DNA of 64,000 bases from Stomoxys calcitrans (Eukaryota > Arthropoda > Insecta > Diptera > Muscidae): positions 189,794,075 to 189,858,074 of the forward strand of contig NC_081552.1 of NCBI RefSeq assembly GCF_963082655.1, in the 5' to 3' direction. Below are positions 1 to 11,549 of the stretch, piece by piece (positions within the stretch are counted from its first letter, which is position 1; every line of letters starts with the position of its first letter). The notes beneath the pieces are model-generated. The model did no database searches and was not told the origin of the DNA. It saw only the letters and a list, made by a program, of their open reading frames with translations. A program made the translations under genes and the position numbers.

Positions 1-541
1 CATATCGGTTTATGTTTTGATATAGCTGCCATATGAAACGATCTCGAATTTCGACTTCTTGAACCTCTAGAGGGCGCAATTCGATTCGGCTAAAATTTTG
101 CATGAGGTGTGTTTCTGTGTCTTCCAACAACTATGCTAAGAATGGTTTGAATGATCTAAATTCTGATATACAATAGCTTAAGCCATTAGAGGGCGCATTT
201 AATTTTCGATTTAGCTGAAATTTTGCACAATGACTTGATCTATGACCTCCAACATGCGTGCCAAATATGGTCTGAATCGGTTCAAAACCTGATGTGGCTC
301 CCATATAAACCGATCTCCCGATTAAACTTCTTGTGCCCCCAGAGGACGCAGTTCTTGTCTGATTTGGCTGAAATTTCGCACAACGGCTTCTCTTATGACC
401 TTCAACATCCTTTTAATAGGATGACAATTTTTATCCATTATCCTTTGTTTGCTTATAAAGAGATACCGGAAAAAGGACAAATGCGGTCCAAGGTGGAAGC
501 TACATAAGATTCGGCCCGGCCGAACTTAGCACACTTTTATT
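1..541 (+). repeat. Dispersed GGCCCGGCC-ended repeat, 3' portion
   Basis: This is the right-hand part of the commonest repeat in the window; its left part lies beyond the edge. It carries two or three degenerate copies of the ~153-bp internal module (GATATAGCTCCCATATAAAC followed by a CGATCTC-type block and a 'ttggctgaaattttgca' block). It closes with the family's 3' signature, a near-palindromic TTCGGCCCGGCCGAA box followed by CTTAGCACACTTTTA. The short frame at 223-507 is only the module translated. No transposase is visible in any copy, so the class is unknown. Confidence 0.85.
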
Positions 542-1404
542 AGTTTTTCTTTAAAGTCCTTAAAGTGAGTTTTGTTTGTTAAATTTTTAATAGACTTACA
601 TAATATGTAAATATTAAATTTTTATTTAATTTTTTTTTGTTTTTGATCCCAAAATTATGCCAGCAATTACATTTCAAAGTAATTCCCTAATGGTGTGCTT
701 TAGATGATTTAGCAATTATATAACATATACTCATTACATATAGGCCATGTGCCAGAATAAATCTCAAAGTGCTACTACATGCTATTGATTTTATCACTTT
801 ATAACATCACTTTGTAACATTTGCCAATAGATTTTCCTTTTACACTCAATCCCCAAAAGTATGCTTCAATTATGCCCACACATTTTGCCATTAACAGTAA
901 TTAGAAATTGGTGATAGTATTACATATGTTTACAATCACATTTTGTTTGATTGATTGATAATGTGGAATTAGATGTTCTTGGTTAATAGAGAAGAGATTG
1001 GTGACATGAGGTTTATCTAAAGATATTTGTTGATTTTGAAAAATGGCAATGGTGTAACTACAACTTACACATAATGATATTGTTATCTTGCTAAGTAAAA
1101 GATTTTATTATCCTTCATTTTAGAAATGTCAGCAACCATTTCATTCCAATATTTCTGAATGATAAAATGATAAAAATTCATTTTATAACATTGTACATAT
1201 CATAAAGTATACCTTTAAGAGTAATCATCTTGCAAATTTAAAGGCATACTTTTAGGTGCTTTTTTAAATTTCTTTAATAATATTAATTAACATACCATTA
1301 CACTAAGTAGAGGGGGTATTCAAAGGCGAGGAGTGAACGAATTTGTTTTCTTTATTACACATGGTGTTGTTTGCTTTTATTCTCTTTTTCTTCTGGTTGT
1401 CTAA
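542..1404. other. A/T-rich unique sequence with two GCATACTTTT motifs
   Basis: There is no gene or recognised repeat here. It holds two of the recurring motif sites: one reversed at 851-866 (CCCCAAAAGTATGCTT) and one forward at 1242-1259 (AGGCATACTTTTAGGTGC). Confidence 0.6.
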
Positions 1405-2330
1405 ATGATGGGTGATTTTAAAATACATTCGGCCAATAAACTGTTGAGTGCGAATTTCTTTGCGGTGCATACATCAATTCATTTTCACCGTCCTAACATT
1501 GTAGCTCTTTATGAGTCCCAGGTTCGTGACGATAAAGATCTACAGGATTTTCACATTCCTGGATACCACACTCTGCCTCTTTTTATTTCGCACAGAGGCC
1601 CCCTGGTATATGTACGTAATGATGTAGTGTTCCAAAGACGACAACACCTGGACTCACATGAACCTGAATTTAACTCCCTTTGGCTTAAATTCGGGTTTGA
1701 AACACATATTGTATACTGCACTTCGGATTTCTATTGGGTTGCCCAAAAAGTAATTGCGGTTTTTTCATATAGTCGGCGTTGAAAAATTTTTTCACAGCTT
1801 GTGACTCTGTAATTGCATTCTTTCTTCTGTCAGTTATCAGCTGTAACTTTTAGCTTGCTTTAGAAAAAAAGCGTAAAAAAAGTATATTTGATTAAAGTTC
1901 ATTCTAAGTTTTATTAAAAATGCATTTACTCTCTTTTAAAAAATCCGCAATTACTTTTTGGGCAACCCAATATATAGAAGTCCTAACTCAGAAGGGGAAG
2001 CTTCCATTAACGGCTTTGACGCCATTTCTGATTCCATTACAAATATTTTTTGGAGGATTTTCTGGGCAGTGAAATCGTGGTTGCTGGGAATATCAATGTT
2101 CACAACTCCTCCTGGCTTTCCCATTCGAGCCATACGACTCCTGAGGGCCAATACGTTGAACTTTTCGCTGCGCATAATGGTATGGTGCAACTAGTGAATG
2201 AACTGACACATATCGCATGTGTCCAAGGGCACCAAAATCGGTTGATAAGGCTAAACTGTTGGCTGATATATTTGCAGGCAACACTTCCCTGCCGGATAGC
2301 AATCAACCACTCCCCTTAATCCAAAATGTA
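1405..2330 (+). pseudogene. Jockey-like LINE, endonuclease domain (interrupted)
   Basis: This is the apurinic endonuclease (EEP-type) domain of a non-LTR retrotransposon that would nick the target DNA. The first block (1405-1733) contains NIVALYESQVRD and GPLVYVRNDV. After the MITE at 1734-1970 the frame resumes with YRSPNS, a conserved endonuclease motif, then VAGNINVHNSSWLSHSSHTT with the N-H-S region and an LVNELTHIACVQGH block. Removing the MITE and one TA restores a continuous frame across TSDFYRSPN. A further frameshift lies near 2050. The ATG at 1405 may be internal to the original ORF2. The family matches fly proteins usually labelled mobile element jockey; clade assignment is from memory. 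Confidence 0.8.
1734..1970. mobile_element. 237-bp mariner-type MITE in LINE endonuclease
   Basis: The terminal inverted repeats are about 30 bp, starting TTGGGTTGCCCAAAAAGTAA and continuing TTGCGG, mirrored at the right end. TA dinucleotides flank both sides (1732-1733 and 1971-1972), the target duplication of Tc1/mariner elements. The interior is non-coding and A/T-rich. Excision with one TA restores the LINE reading frame. The termini resemble cecropia-type mariners. Confidence 0.93.
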
Positions 2331-2730
2331 TTTGGCGTCATGTCCCAGATATTTTTTTGGAGAATCTAGATGTAAATAAATCCCCGGCCCGGATGGCATA
2401 TCAACACTTGTGTTGCGCAATTGTTCTTCGACGCTTGCTCTTCCATTACGCACCCTTTTCAACCTTGCTTACCGTGCGGGAGTCTTCCCGGCGCGTTGGA
2501 AGGTTGTCAACGTTCAGCCAATAGTCAGAGTTGTTCAAGCTTGTGAATTACCGGCCAATTGCGATATGCTCCGCTCTCTCCAAGATTATGGAGAGCATGG
2601 TTAATCACCTTCTAATAGCCTTCATAGTCTAATAGCCTTCATAGTAAGGGTTCCGCAGCAATCCTTTTACGGGCGACCTCATGGCATTTCGGTCGGAACG
2701 TTGGAATTGGAGAGCTTTTGGTTGTTCGTG
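2331..2730 (+). pseudogene. Jockey-like LINE, RT fingers, first of two copies
   Basis: This is the start of a reverse transcriptase domain (SPA-DGI, VLRNCSSTLALPLRTLFNLAYRAGVFPARW). It is followed by frameshifted versions of the INxP / YRPIAIC region. The same stretch recurs at 2797-3290 with obvious similarity but many substitutions, so the locus carries two partial RT N-terminal segments in tandem. This copy breaks off near 2730 after a short direct duplication of ~18 bp at about 2612-2648. It may be an internal duplication or a second truncated insertion of the same family. Confidence 0.7.
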
Positions 2731-2796
2731 TATAGGGTCAAGGGTAGTTATTCATCTATTCCAACTCTTGTTTAGGATGATCAAACGTTGACTGGC

Positions 2797-4569
2797 CCGG
2801 TTGATAAGGCTTACCTGTAGGCGGATATATTTGCAGGGAACTCTTCCCTGCCGGATAGCAATGAACCACTCCCCTTAATCGAAAATGTATCTGGCGTCAT
2901 GCCCCAGATATTTTTTGGAGAATCTAGACGTAAATAAATCCCCGGGCCCGGATGGCATATCAACACTTGTTTTGCGCAGGTGTTTTTCGACGCTTGCTCG
3001 TCCATTATGCAACCTTTTCAACCTTCCCTACTGTGCGGCGCATTGGAAGGTTTCGAACGTTCCGCGTATACCTAAGAAGGGTGAGGCGAACAACCCTATG
3101 AATTACCGGTCATTTGCGATATGCTCCGCTCTCCCCAAGGTCATGGAGAGCATGATTAATCACCATCTTGTGAGGTATTTAGAATCTAATGGCCTTCTTA
3201 GTATGGGTCCCGCAAAAATCGCTCTACGGGCGAGCTTATGGCATTTCTGTCGGAACATTGGAGTCATTCAATCCACCAGTTTGGTGAGAGTAACATTTTT
3301 GCAATCCGATTCTAGTTTAAACTCAATGACAGGGGGCCTCCTTTTTATAGCCGAGTCCGAACGGCGTGCCGCAGTGCGACACCTCTTTAGAGAGAATTTT
3401 TACATGGCATAGTACCTCATCAAATGTTGCCAGCATTAGGAGGGGAAAACCACTGCTGAAAATTTTTTCTCATTGTCTCGCCAGGATTCGAAGCCAGGCG
3501 TTCAGCGTCATAGGCGGACATGCTAACCTCTGCGCTACGGTGGCCTCCGTAAGTAAGGTTGTGGCTCTGGATATCTCCAAAGCATTTGATAGGGTCTGGC
3601 ACGGTGCACTACTATCAAAGCTTGTCGCATTTGGTATCGGTAATGGCTTCGTTCGATTTCGAGCTTTCTCAGAGATCGCACTATACGAGTCGTTGTAGAT
3701 GAGTTCTCATCCAAGGAGCATAAATTGACCACAGGTGTTCCCCAGGGCTCTGTTCTTTCTCCTTCTCTTTTTCTTATCCGCATCAACGATCTGTTGAGTC
3801 AGTCATCGAAACCGATCTACACATTTGCGGATGACAGTAAACTCTGTCATTCGTACTTTATTCGACCATAGTCTTCGAGAGATCGAGGACAAGAGGCGGG
3901 TTACGGGCATTCTGCCAGATAGATTTTAATACACGGAAGACTCAGTGATGTTTATTGTCAAACAAACTATTCGCTGACCCATTAAGATCATCTTCGTCTA
4001 TCAACGGTATAGCTGTTGAGCAATCAGAAGCTCTTGATATTCTGGGCACGAACATACAAAGTGATGTCCGTTGGGCTAAACATGTATTTGAAGTGTCGAA
4101 AGAAGCATTCAAGTGTTTAGGCTTCCTTAAACGGTGTAAGAATTACTTCACTCCGTCTGATCTTCTTAACATCTACATCACTTTCATAAGACCGAAAATG
4201 GAGTACAGGAGGAGGGCTGGAGCTTCAAAATCATCCATGGAGCTACTGGACCGCGTACAGAGGGGAGCGATGGCGTTAATTTGGGACAGTGGGGTATCCC
4301 TTAAACATCGTCGCAATGTGAGTTGTTTGGCGCTCTTCTATCGGTACTTTCATGGTGTGTGTTCATCTGATATTTGTCTTCTTATTCCTGATGTAAGCAT
4401 ATTTGTCAGGGATACTAGACATTGCAGGAAGTCACACCCGTTTGTAATTGATTGGCCAGCGGACCGGACAATGCATTATAGAGAGAATTCTAATTTCGGC
4501 CGAACCGTTCGTATGTGGAATCGTCTTCCGGCTAATGTTTTTCCCACCGATAATGACACCCAGAGATGA
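2797..4569 (+). pseudogene. Jockey-like LINE, reverse transcriptase to C-terminus
   Basis: This is a decayed RT module. In order it shows SPGPDGISTLVLRRCF, MNYRSFAICSALPKVMESMI (the YRPI block degraded), the SINE insertion at 3294-3551, VVALDISKAFDRVWH (the A motif with catalytic Asp), GVPQGSVLSPSLF, then FADDS as the YxDD equivalent near 3825. After frameshifts comes a 204-residue C-terminal frame (3955-4569) with FLKRCKNYFTPSDLLNIY and IRPKMEY. No RNase H is present. Several frameshifts separate the blocks, so it is non-functional. The same C-terminal region occurs on the minus strand at 11.6-12.2 kb. Confidence 0.85.
3294..3551 (-). mobile_element. tRNA-derived SINE (family 1) in LINE RT
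   Basis: Read on the minus strand, the head has a pol III box A (TAGCGCAGAGG) and a box B close to GGTTCGAATCC (here GCTTCGAATCC). Between them lies the family's CATGTCCGCCTATGACGCTG stretch. The tail contains GGTGTCGCACTGCGGC and GGACTCGGCTATAAA. A 5-bp AGTAA lies on both sides (3289-3293, 3552-3556). Removing the SINE and one AGTAA joins GES to KVVALDIS in the host RT frame. Confidence 0.9.
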
Positions 4570-5780
4570 AGACAAATGTCAATAAACACTACATCCTTCT
4601 TGGCTGAAATTTTGCACTTTTGACCTCCACTACCTTCACCAAATACTTCCCCAAAGGACACGTTGGCATATATAACCCCCTTATAAATTGAATTCCCAAT
4701 ATGAACTGTTGAGCCTTTGTCAGCTTAGTTTTTGTTCAGCTGACTTCAGGGGTTAAGGCTTTTGTTTTTATTATATCAAGTTCGTATTGATTTACTGCTT
4801 TTAGTAGTTTTCATTTTCATTTTAATTTCGAAATGTCATGGTAACTTCTTTATAGTTGCCTCATATCAGCAAATGTCCATTCAAAAACTTTGTTTTGTAT
4901 TTACATAAAACTTGCCTATTTCTATGGCAAAATTCTTACTAAAGAAATAGGTCATTTAGAAAAAATCTCTTTATTTTATTGAGTGTTTTTATTTTCCTTT
5001 TTTTTCCAAAAATGTGAAAGAACAACATTTTGAACCCATCCATCCTTAAGCTGTTCTATATGGTGGCTGGGTGCTTTGAACTTTCTACGAGTACTTTCCA
5101 AACATCATGTCCATCGGGGCAACTTTTCTTTTTAAACTTTCCAACTTCCAAGGACATTGCTCAAGCAAGCAGAACAAAAAGATGAAGGGAAAAAAGGAAT
5201 GAACCAACCCAACAACAACAACAAATTCAATTTCAATGTAAAACAAAAAGTATACAGAACGAACATAGAAATGCTTACTTAGTAACATCTCTCAAGTTTC
5301 TTTGTTCATTATGAATGAGAAGAAAACACAACCAACGAAACTCAAAGCAAAACAAGGGTCCTGCAAACAAACACCCAAGTCCTTTTCACTTCTCACCATA
5401 CTGACATTCACTCGCATATGAGAATAATGCGTTGTTGTACATTTATATGAAAAAATGTTTTCTGTCTTTATCTGTGGGCTGTTTGTTATGCCTGCTCTTC
5501 AGAGTTTCTTTACATGTGAGATTATTGCTAGCATTTGCTTCGTGAATAATATGTTTAAGGTAGGTGGTGAGGATGATGCTGATGGTTAACCAGCAGCGGG
5601 ATTTCTTAGGTCTCTTCTCCAACATAGGGCCTTAGATAATTGTTATAGCCATATGTTATTAAAATTGTCTATATGAGCCTGCCGCAGTTAGATCACATCT
5701 AACCCCATCTTAACTACTATTTTTCAGCAGACAGTGTTTGCTATTTTCAGCAAACTTTTCTCTATGAGTGTAAGTTCGAT
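4570..5780. other. Unique A/T-rich sequence
   Basis: A ~60-bp scrap of the dispersed repeat ('ttggctgaaattttgca') lies near 4600. The rest shows no recognisable gene, RNA or repeat. Confidence 0.5.
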
Positions 5781-7900
5781 GCCGTTTTACATGAAACTTG
5801 ATTTCTTTTGCATGGCCACCACTGGTATGCTTGCAGAAGTTCAGACGCTGAACCCAATTTTCGACGGTTTTCAAGCATAAATCGACCGATACTGCTGGAA
5901 TTTCGCGATATTCATACGAAGTGCATCAATCGTCGCTGGCCTGTTAACATAGACCATAGATTTGACGTAGCCCCACAGGAAGTAGTGTAACGGCGTCAAA
6001 TCGCACGACCGAGACGGCCAATTGACTGGGCTATTTCGTGAGATAACAAGTTCTTCAAACTTGTTTTCCAATAAACTGATTGTGACATTCGCTGGGGAGC
6101 TTGTGGCGCCATCCTGTTGGAACCAGTCTTGATCATCAGGGAAGAAGTACGGCCCAATGACGCCGCCGGCCTATAAACCGCACCAAACCGTACTTTGTAT
6201 ACCCACCACCGAAGGATGGGGGTATATTCATTTTGTCATTCCATTTGCAACACATCAAAATATCCATTTTCGACCCCATAAAGTACATATATTCTTGATC
6301 AGCGCAAAAATCTAAGACGATCTAGCCATGTCCGTCCGTCTGTATGTTGAAATCACGCTAAAGTCTTGAAAAAAATTAGAGACATTGTGCTGAAATTTTG
6401 CACAGATTCTTTTTTTTGCCCATAAGCAGGTTAAGTTCGAAGATGGGCTATATGTGACTCTATATGTGTTGCGCCCTTAAAAGCCGCATTTATTGTCCGA
6501 TGTCGCCGAAATGTGGGACAGTGTGTTGTGTGAGGCCCTTCGACATTCCTCTGCAATTTGGCTCAGATCGGTAGAGATTTGGATATAGCTGCCATATAGA
6601 CCGATCCCTCGATTTAAGGTTTTGGGACGATCTCTCGATTTAAGAATTTGGGACAGTGAGTTGTGTTAGCCCCCGGTCTGGGCCAAATTCACACAAGATG
6701 TCTATTGTGTCAATTTGGCCCAGATCGGTCCAGATTTGGATATAGCTGCCATATAGACCGATCTCTCGATTTAAGGTTTTGGGCTCATAAAGGCGCATTT
6801 ATTGTCCGATGTCGCCGAAATTTGGGACAGTGAGTTGTGTGAGGCCCTTCGACATTCCTCTGCAAGTTGGCTCAGATCGGTAGTGATTTGGATATAGCTG
6901 CCATATAGACCGATCTCTCGATTTAACGTTTTGGGCCCATAAAAGGCGCATTTATTGTCCGATGTCGCCGAAATTTGAGAGAGTGAGTTAGGTTAAGCCC
7001 CTCGATATACTTCTGTAATTTGGCCCAGATCGGTTCAGATTTGGATATAGCTGCCACATAGACCAATCTCTCGATTTAAGGTTTTGGGCCCATAAAAGGC
7101 GTATTTATTGTTCAATGTCGCCGTAATTTGGGAAAGTGAGTTGTGTTAGGCACTCCGACTTCCTTCTTCAATTTGGCCCAGATTAGACCAGATTTGGATA
7201 TAGCTGGGACAGTGAGTTGTGTTAGGACAGTGAGGACAGTAAGTTATGTTAGTCTCTTCGACATTTTTCTGAAACTTGGCCCAAATCGATCCAGATTTGA
7301 ATATAGCTGCCATATAGACCGATATCTCGATTTAAAGTCTTGGCCCCATAAAAGGCGCATTTATAATCCGATTTCTCTGAAATTTGACACAGGGACTTAT
7401 AGCTACTTAAAAGACAAATACTTTGTTATACACAATTGAACAATGACTTGTACTAAAAGGTATTTGGTCGAAATCGAAACATATTTCGATATAGCTGCTA
7501 TCAGGTATGTATTTTTTTATCGGATTTTGACGAAAGGTGGTTTACATATTTATCCGAGGTGGTGGGTATCTAAAGTTCGGCCGGCTGAACTTAACGCCTT
7601 TTTACTTATTTCGGGATGCAATGATGACTCCTGGAGTACGTTTGAATTGCTGTCTGACCAATAACGCATATTTTGCTTATTGACGAAGCCATTCAGCCAG
7701 AAATGAGCTTCATCACAGATGATGATTTTTCGATGAATCATTTCAAGTTATTGCTCACCCCAATTCACGAACATACGATGCATACATTAACATCCATCAT
7801 GAAATGGCTAAGCTTACTAAAGAGAAATGTCAAAAGAGCGGAAAAAATATGGCGTTCCTGTCCTATGTACAATGTATGTGTAATGCTAGAAATAAGACCG
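5781..7900 (-). pseudogene. mariner/Tc1-type transposase, split by a dispersed repeat
   Basis: On the minus strand the N-terminal piece (about 7900-7609) reads IIICDEAHFWLNGFVNKQN, with the first catalytic Asp, through VLQESSLHPE. The reading is then cut by the dispersed repeat at ~6195-7608 and resumes with TVWCGL, a premature stop where Trp is expected, then GGVIGPYFF. FQQDGAT follows with the second Asp, then NWPSRSCDLTPLHYFLWGYV with the third Asp. The C-terminal ENWVQRLNFC and GGHAKEI blocks follow after a frameshift, ending near 5785. This is an IS630/Tc1/mariner DDE enzyme by motif. It is clearly dead: stop, frameshift and a 1.4-kb insertion. I could not identify its terminal inverted repeats. 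Confidence 0.85.
6195..7608 (+). repeat. Full-length dispersed repeat inserted in the transposase
   Basis: It begins with the family's 5' signature TATACCCACCACCGAAGGAT and the 'gatctagccatgtccgtccgtc' block. It runs through about seven ~153-bp modules of the 'tagaccgatctctcgattta' subtype. It ends with GGTGGTGGGTAT and a degenerate TTCGGCCGGCTGAA box plus CTTTTTACTT. The 5' TACCCACCACC and 3' GGTGGTGGGTA form short inverted ends. The protein-like frame at 7143-7439 is translated module sequence. Confidence 0.85.
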
Positions 7901-8805
7901 TATTTTGCCTATGCCTGCTAGTATTCTTTTATTCACATTCTTCTTAATACCATTTGGTATTATCTCAATTCCAAATAGTATTGAATTAGTATTTTTAATA
8001 CCGTTTAGTATTAATTCTATACCCAATCAATAATTTAATAACATGTATTGAATATTATTTTTAAGAATTAATTGTGTTTTAAGTACCAAAATACATATTA
8101 CACGAAACTGCAAGGAAGAAATTTTAGCATATCATAAAATTTTATAAGATATCATCTGTGGTCGAAGATCGGTATCGTGTGGTGGTGTGTTCATAAATAT
8201 GTCACTACTGGGACTCAAAGTACACATAGAGAATAATTGATACCAAACGTGTTCATTTCACTACCACATGGTATTAAAAGTAAATGGTATAGATGAAATA
8301 TGACTGAGACGTGTGGTCTAGTCAACGACAGCAGAGCTTTACACCTCCTCAAGTCTAGATTAGGCCACAACATTTGTGCTACTTTCAAGTACCTACATGT
8401 TCAAATGTCCAAAAACTCATTTACTTACCCTCTTTAAGTCGCTATAATGTAGCTAAGTTCCAGAATTTATAGCTCTAGCTCAATCCGTAAAAAAAGTACC
8501 AAATGGCACTAATTCTAAACGTACTCTTTTTTCGACTACCAGTACGATTTTGCAAAATTATTTCACCAAACCTTATTTTTTTACGGCGCTCTTTAATTCG
8601 AATTCAAAATCTTCCGTTGGCGCTGGGCAAAAATTCACCATTTCGTACTTGTTTATACTTTTTAAAACCTAACCATGGCTATGAACGTCTTAACCGTAGC
8701 TATGACCCAAGACCAACATTCATACTAAATTAAACGATAATAGCTTATTTAGCCGTTTGGGCTGGACGCTTATCAGTCAATCACTTCTCTATTTTATATA
8801 TGGGG
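7901..8805. other. Unique A/T-rich sequence
   Basis: There is a run of short related words around 7950-8290 ('taccatttggtattaattc', 'accaaatagtattgaatt') that suggests local low-complexity duplication. No gene or RNA is recognisable. Confidence 0.5.
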
Positions 8806-9365
8806 ATATTTTTATACGTTCCACCAAAGGATGGGAGTATACTAATATCGTCATTCCGTTTGTAACACATCGAAATATTGAACTGAGACCCCACAAAGTG
8901 TGGGGACTTGACTTGACATTCTAAGTCCATTTAGAAATGTCTGTCCCTCTGTTCGTCTATTTGTTTGTCGAAAGCACGCAAACTTTCGAAGGAGTGAAGG
9001 TAGGCACTGGAAATTTTGCACAAATACTTCCTGTCAGTGTAGGTCGGTTGGGATTGTAAATGGGATATATCGGTCAATGTTTTGATATAGCCGCCATATA
9101 AACAGATCTAGAATCTTGACTTCTTGAGTCTTTAAACGGCGCAATTCTTATCCGATTTGACTGAAATTTTGTATGAGGTGTTTTGTTAAGACCTCAAACA
9201 GACATACCAAATGGTACGAATCGGTTCATAACTAGATATAGCTGCCATATAAACTGATCTCGGATCTTCACTTCTTGAGCTTCTAGAGAGTACAATTATA
9301 AACCGATTGGATAACATTTAGCATGAAGTCTTTTATTTTGACTTCCAACAACCATGCTAAGTATG
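8806..9365 (+). repeat. Dispersed repeat, 5' portion
   Basis: It opens with TTTTTATACGTTCCACCAAA and the 'gtccctctgttcgtc' version of the family head. It then has two modules of the 'gccatataaac' subtype and stops abruptly at 'ccatgctaagtatg', where a partial ~402-bp unit begins. The family's 3' end reappears at 9526. Confidence 0.8.
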
Positions 9366-9525
9366 CCGATGTTGCCATATCTATAAACAATAAATATAGT
9401 AAAGCATACTTTTAAGATATAGCTAAAAGAAGTGTAAGTATATTATATGAAGCATACTTTTAGGTGCGTTATTTAGATAATTATGTAATAACATGGAATG
9501 CCATACATTTAAGTTGAAAAATCCA
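9366..9525 (+). repeat. Partial ~402-bp tandem unit
   Basis: It matches the part of the 402-bp unit around 10754-10915. It contains both GCATACTTTT motif sites of that unit (9401-9416 and 9450-9467). It lies between two pieces of the dispersed repeat. Confidence 0.75.
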
Positions 9526-9850
9526 ACTGCCAAATATGGTATGAATCGGTCTGTCGATATAGTCTGATATAGCTCCCATAAAAACCGATCTCCAAAATTC
9601 AATTATTGAGCCCCTAAAGGGCGCAATTTTTTCCGAATCGGCTGAAATTTCACTATGGTCTCCATACTTAGTATGGTCCGAATCGTTCCATAATCCAATA
9701 AGGCTCCAATAGCATGGCAATTTTTTTCAATTATACTTTGTTTTCCTATAAAAAGATACTGGGCAAAAAACTTGACAAGTTCAATCCACGGTGGTGTGTT
9801 CTCAAGATTCGGCCCGGCCAAACTTAGGCCGATTTTACTTGTTTTTGTTA
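9526..9850 (+). repeat. Dispersed repeat, 3' portion
   Basis: It has one module, then 'ctataaaaagatactgggca', the GGTGGTGTGTTCTCAAGATT variant and TTCGGCCCGGCCAAACTTAG. A long poly(T) follows at 9859-9878. Confidence 0.8.
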
Positions 9851-10474
9851 AATTTGATTTTTTTTTTTTTTTTTTTTGAACGACCTTTTATTTTGAAATT
9901 CTATAAAAATCATTATCTTATCTTAATTATACGACTTTTCCTTATACATCGCCACATAAGTCTTTACAATGACCTTAATTCCGCTACTGCACAATTTCTG
10001 CTCCAGGCTGTGGTTAGTCTCGATGCTCTAAGTGTATACTTGAAAATCTCAAGGGCATTATGAATGTGAAAGTGTATGCGTGTGTTTGTGTGGTTGCCTG
10101 CAAGTGTCAGAAATTTGTGTAGGCTCCTTTTTCCCGGGGCATTTTCTTTTCGCTGTGTGGTATCTCTACTAAATTTGTGTGAGTATTTTGCCCACGTACT
10201 TGCGAGTTTATGTGTAAGAATTTGTTAAACCAATTTCACTGATATTGCCATCCTTCCTTCAATATTCATTCTTTCATGCATATCTGCTCTTTGCCATCTA
10301 ACACGAGCTTTTCTGCTCATCTACACGTGGCTCTCCCTTGGATTGTCTCCCGCTTATCGTCGTGTAGGAACAAAACAAACACAATACGAAAGGGACTCTA
10401 ATAAATTCAGGGCAATCACATGCCATTTAATGAGATAGATTTAGAAAGTGCGTCCTTGCTTTGACCAGATGTGG
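9851..10474. other. Unique sequence after poly(T)
   Basis: It has a poly(T) tract and TG-rich words near 10075-10100. There is no gene or repeat I recognise. Confidence 0.5.
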
Positions 10475-11022
10475 CCTTAATGCCGAAGCACTTAAATTGA
10501 AAAATCATATCAATTTTTGTTTTGGTTGGAATTTTCTTTTATTTTCCTGGGGAGTTGGCGTATGGTGGGGAAAAGAAGATAGAAAAGATATTCAACTTGA
10601 AATGTTACTTTGTGTTAGACATTTAAACATTTTTTTTGGGGTTTTTCTCTAGATAGCAAAAATAAAATAATTTATTAAAATGCTTGCTGCAATATAATTC
10701 GGTTTCCAGTTGGTTGTTGAAATTTTAATTTATTGCTTTTTAATCGCAAACTGCTGATGTTGCAATATTTAAATAATAAATATAGTAAAGCATACTTTTA
10801 GGATATAGCTTAAAGTAGCGCATGTGTGTTATATGAAGCATACTTTTAGGTGCATTATTTAGATAATTATGTAGTAACATGGAATGCCATACACTTAAAT
10901 TGAAAAATTCTACAAAATTTTTGTTTTGGTTGGAATTTTCTCTTATTTTCCTGAGGAGTAGTCGAATGGTGGGGAAAGGAAGATAAAAAATTCAATTCAA
11001 ATTCAACTTGAATTTGTGTTAG

Positions 11023-11501
11023 GTTAGGATAAATGACAGTCTGCCATCACACTCATTTAGACGTTTTCGTCCATTGTGATACCACAGGAACAGACGAAGA
11101 AAGACGCCTTCTACTTCCTACCATTGATCCATCAGGTGGTGTCGTCCTAAATGCTGCTGTGATGCACAAGCAAGCCATCCTTTATATCCGGCTAAGTATT
11201 AAGCAGTAGGTGGACTTTTGAGGCGCCGTCCACCAACCAACAACACCATATAGCATTATAGGTCAGACAACTGCAGTATGTACCCTGTTTCATGACACGC
11301 GGTCTAAATCTCCAACTTTTGCCAACGGCTCTCTTGCAGGTGTATAGGGCAAGAGTTGCCATTCTTGCTCTTTCCAAAATGTTCGATTTGAAGTTCAATT
11401 TCCTTATCCAGCCAAACACCCAGGTATTTAGCGCGTTCTGTAAATGCAACATTCTATCCTCCCAAGGAGACAGGTTTCATTGTAGGCAACTAGTATCTCA
11501 C
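11023..11501 (-). pseudogene. RNase H-type LINE (family A), 5'-truncated fragment
   Basis: The minus-strand frame 11452-11192 includes NFKSNILERARMATLALYTCKRAVGKSW. This is the post-RT region of the same LINE family found at 48-51 kb. The right part (11030-11110) is its 3' untranslated tail with 'gtggtatcacaatgg' and 'gtctaaatgagtgtgatggc'. The insert is flanked by a perfect 10-bp duplication, TTTGTGTTAG (11013-11022 and 11502-11511). That shows a target-primed insertion of a 5'-truncated copy followed by internal loss, since the RNase H portion is missing. Confidence 0.85.
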
Positions 11502-11549
11502 TTTGTGTTAGACTTTAACATTTTTTTTCGGGATTTTTTTCTGTCAGCC

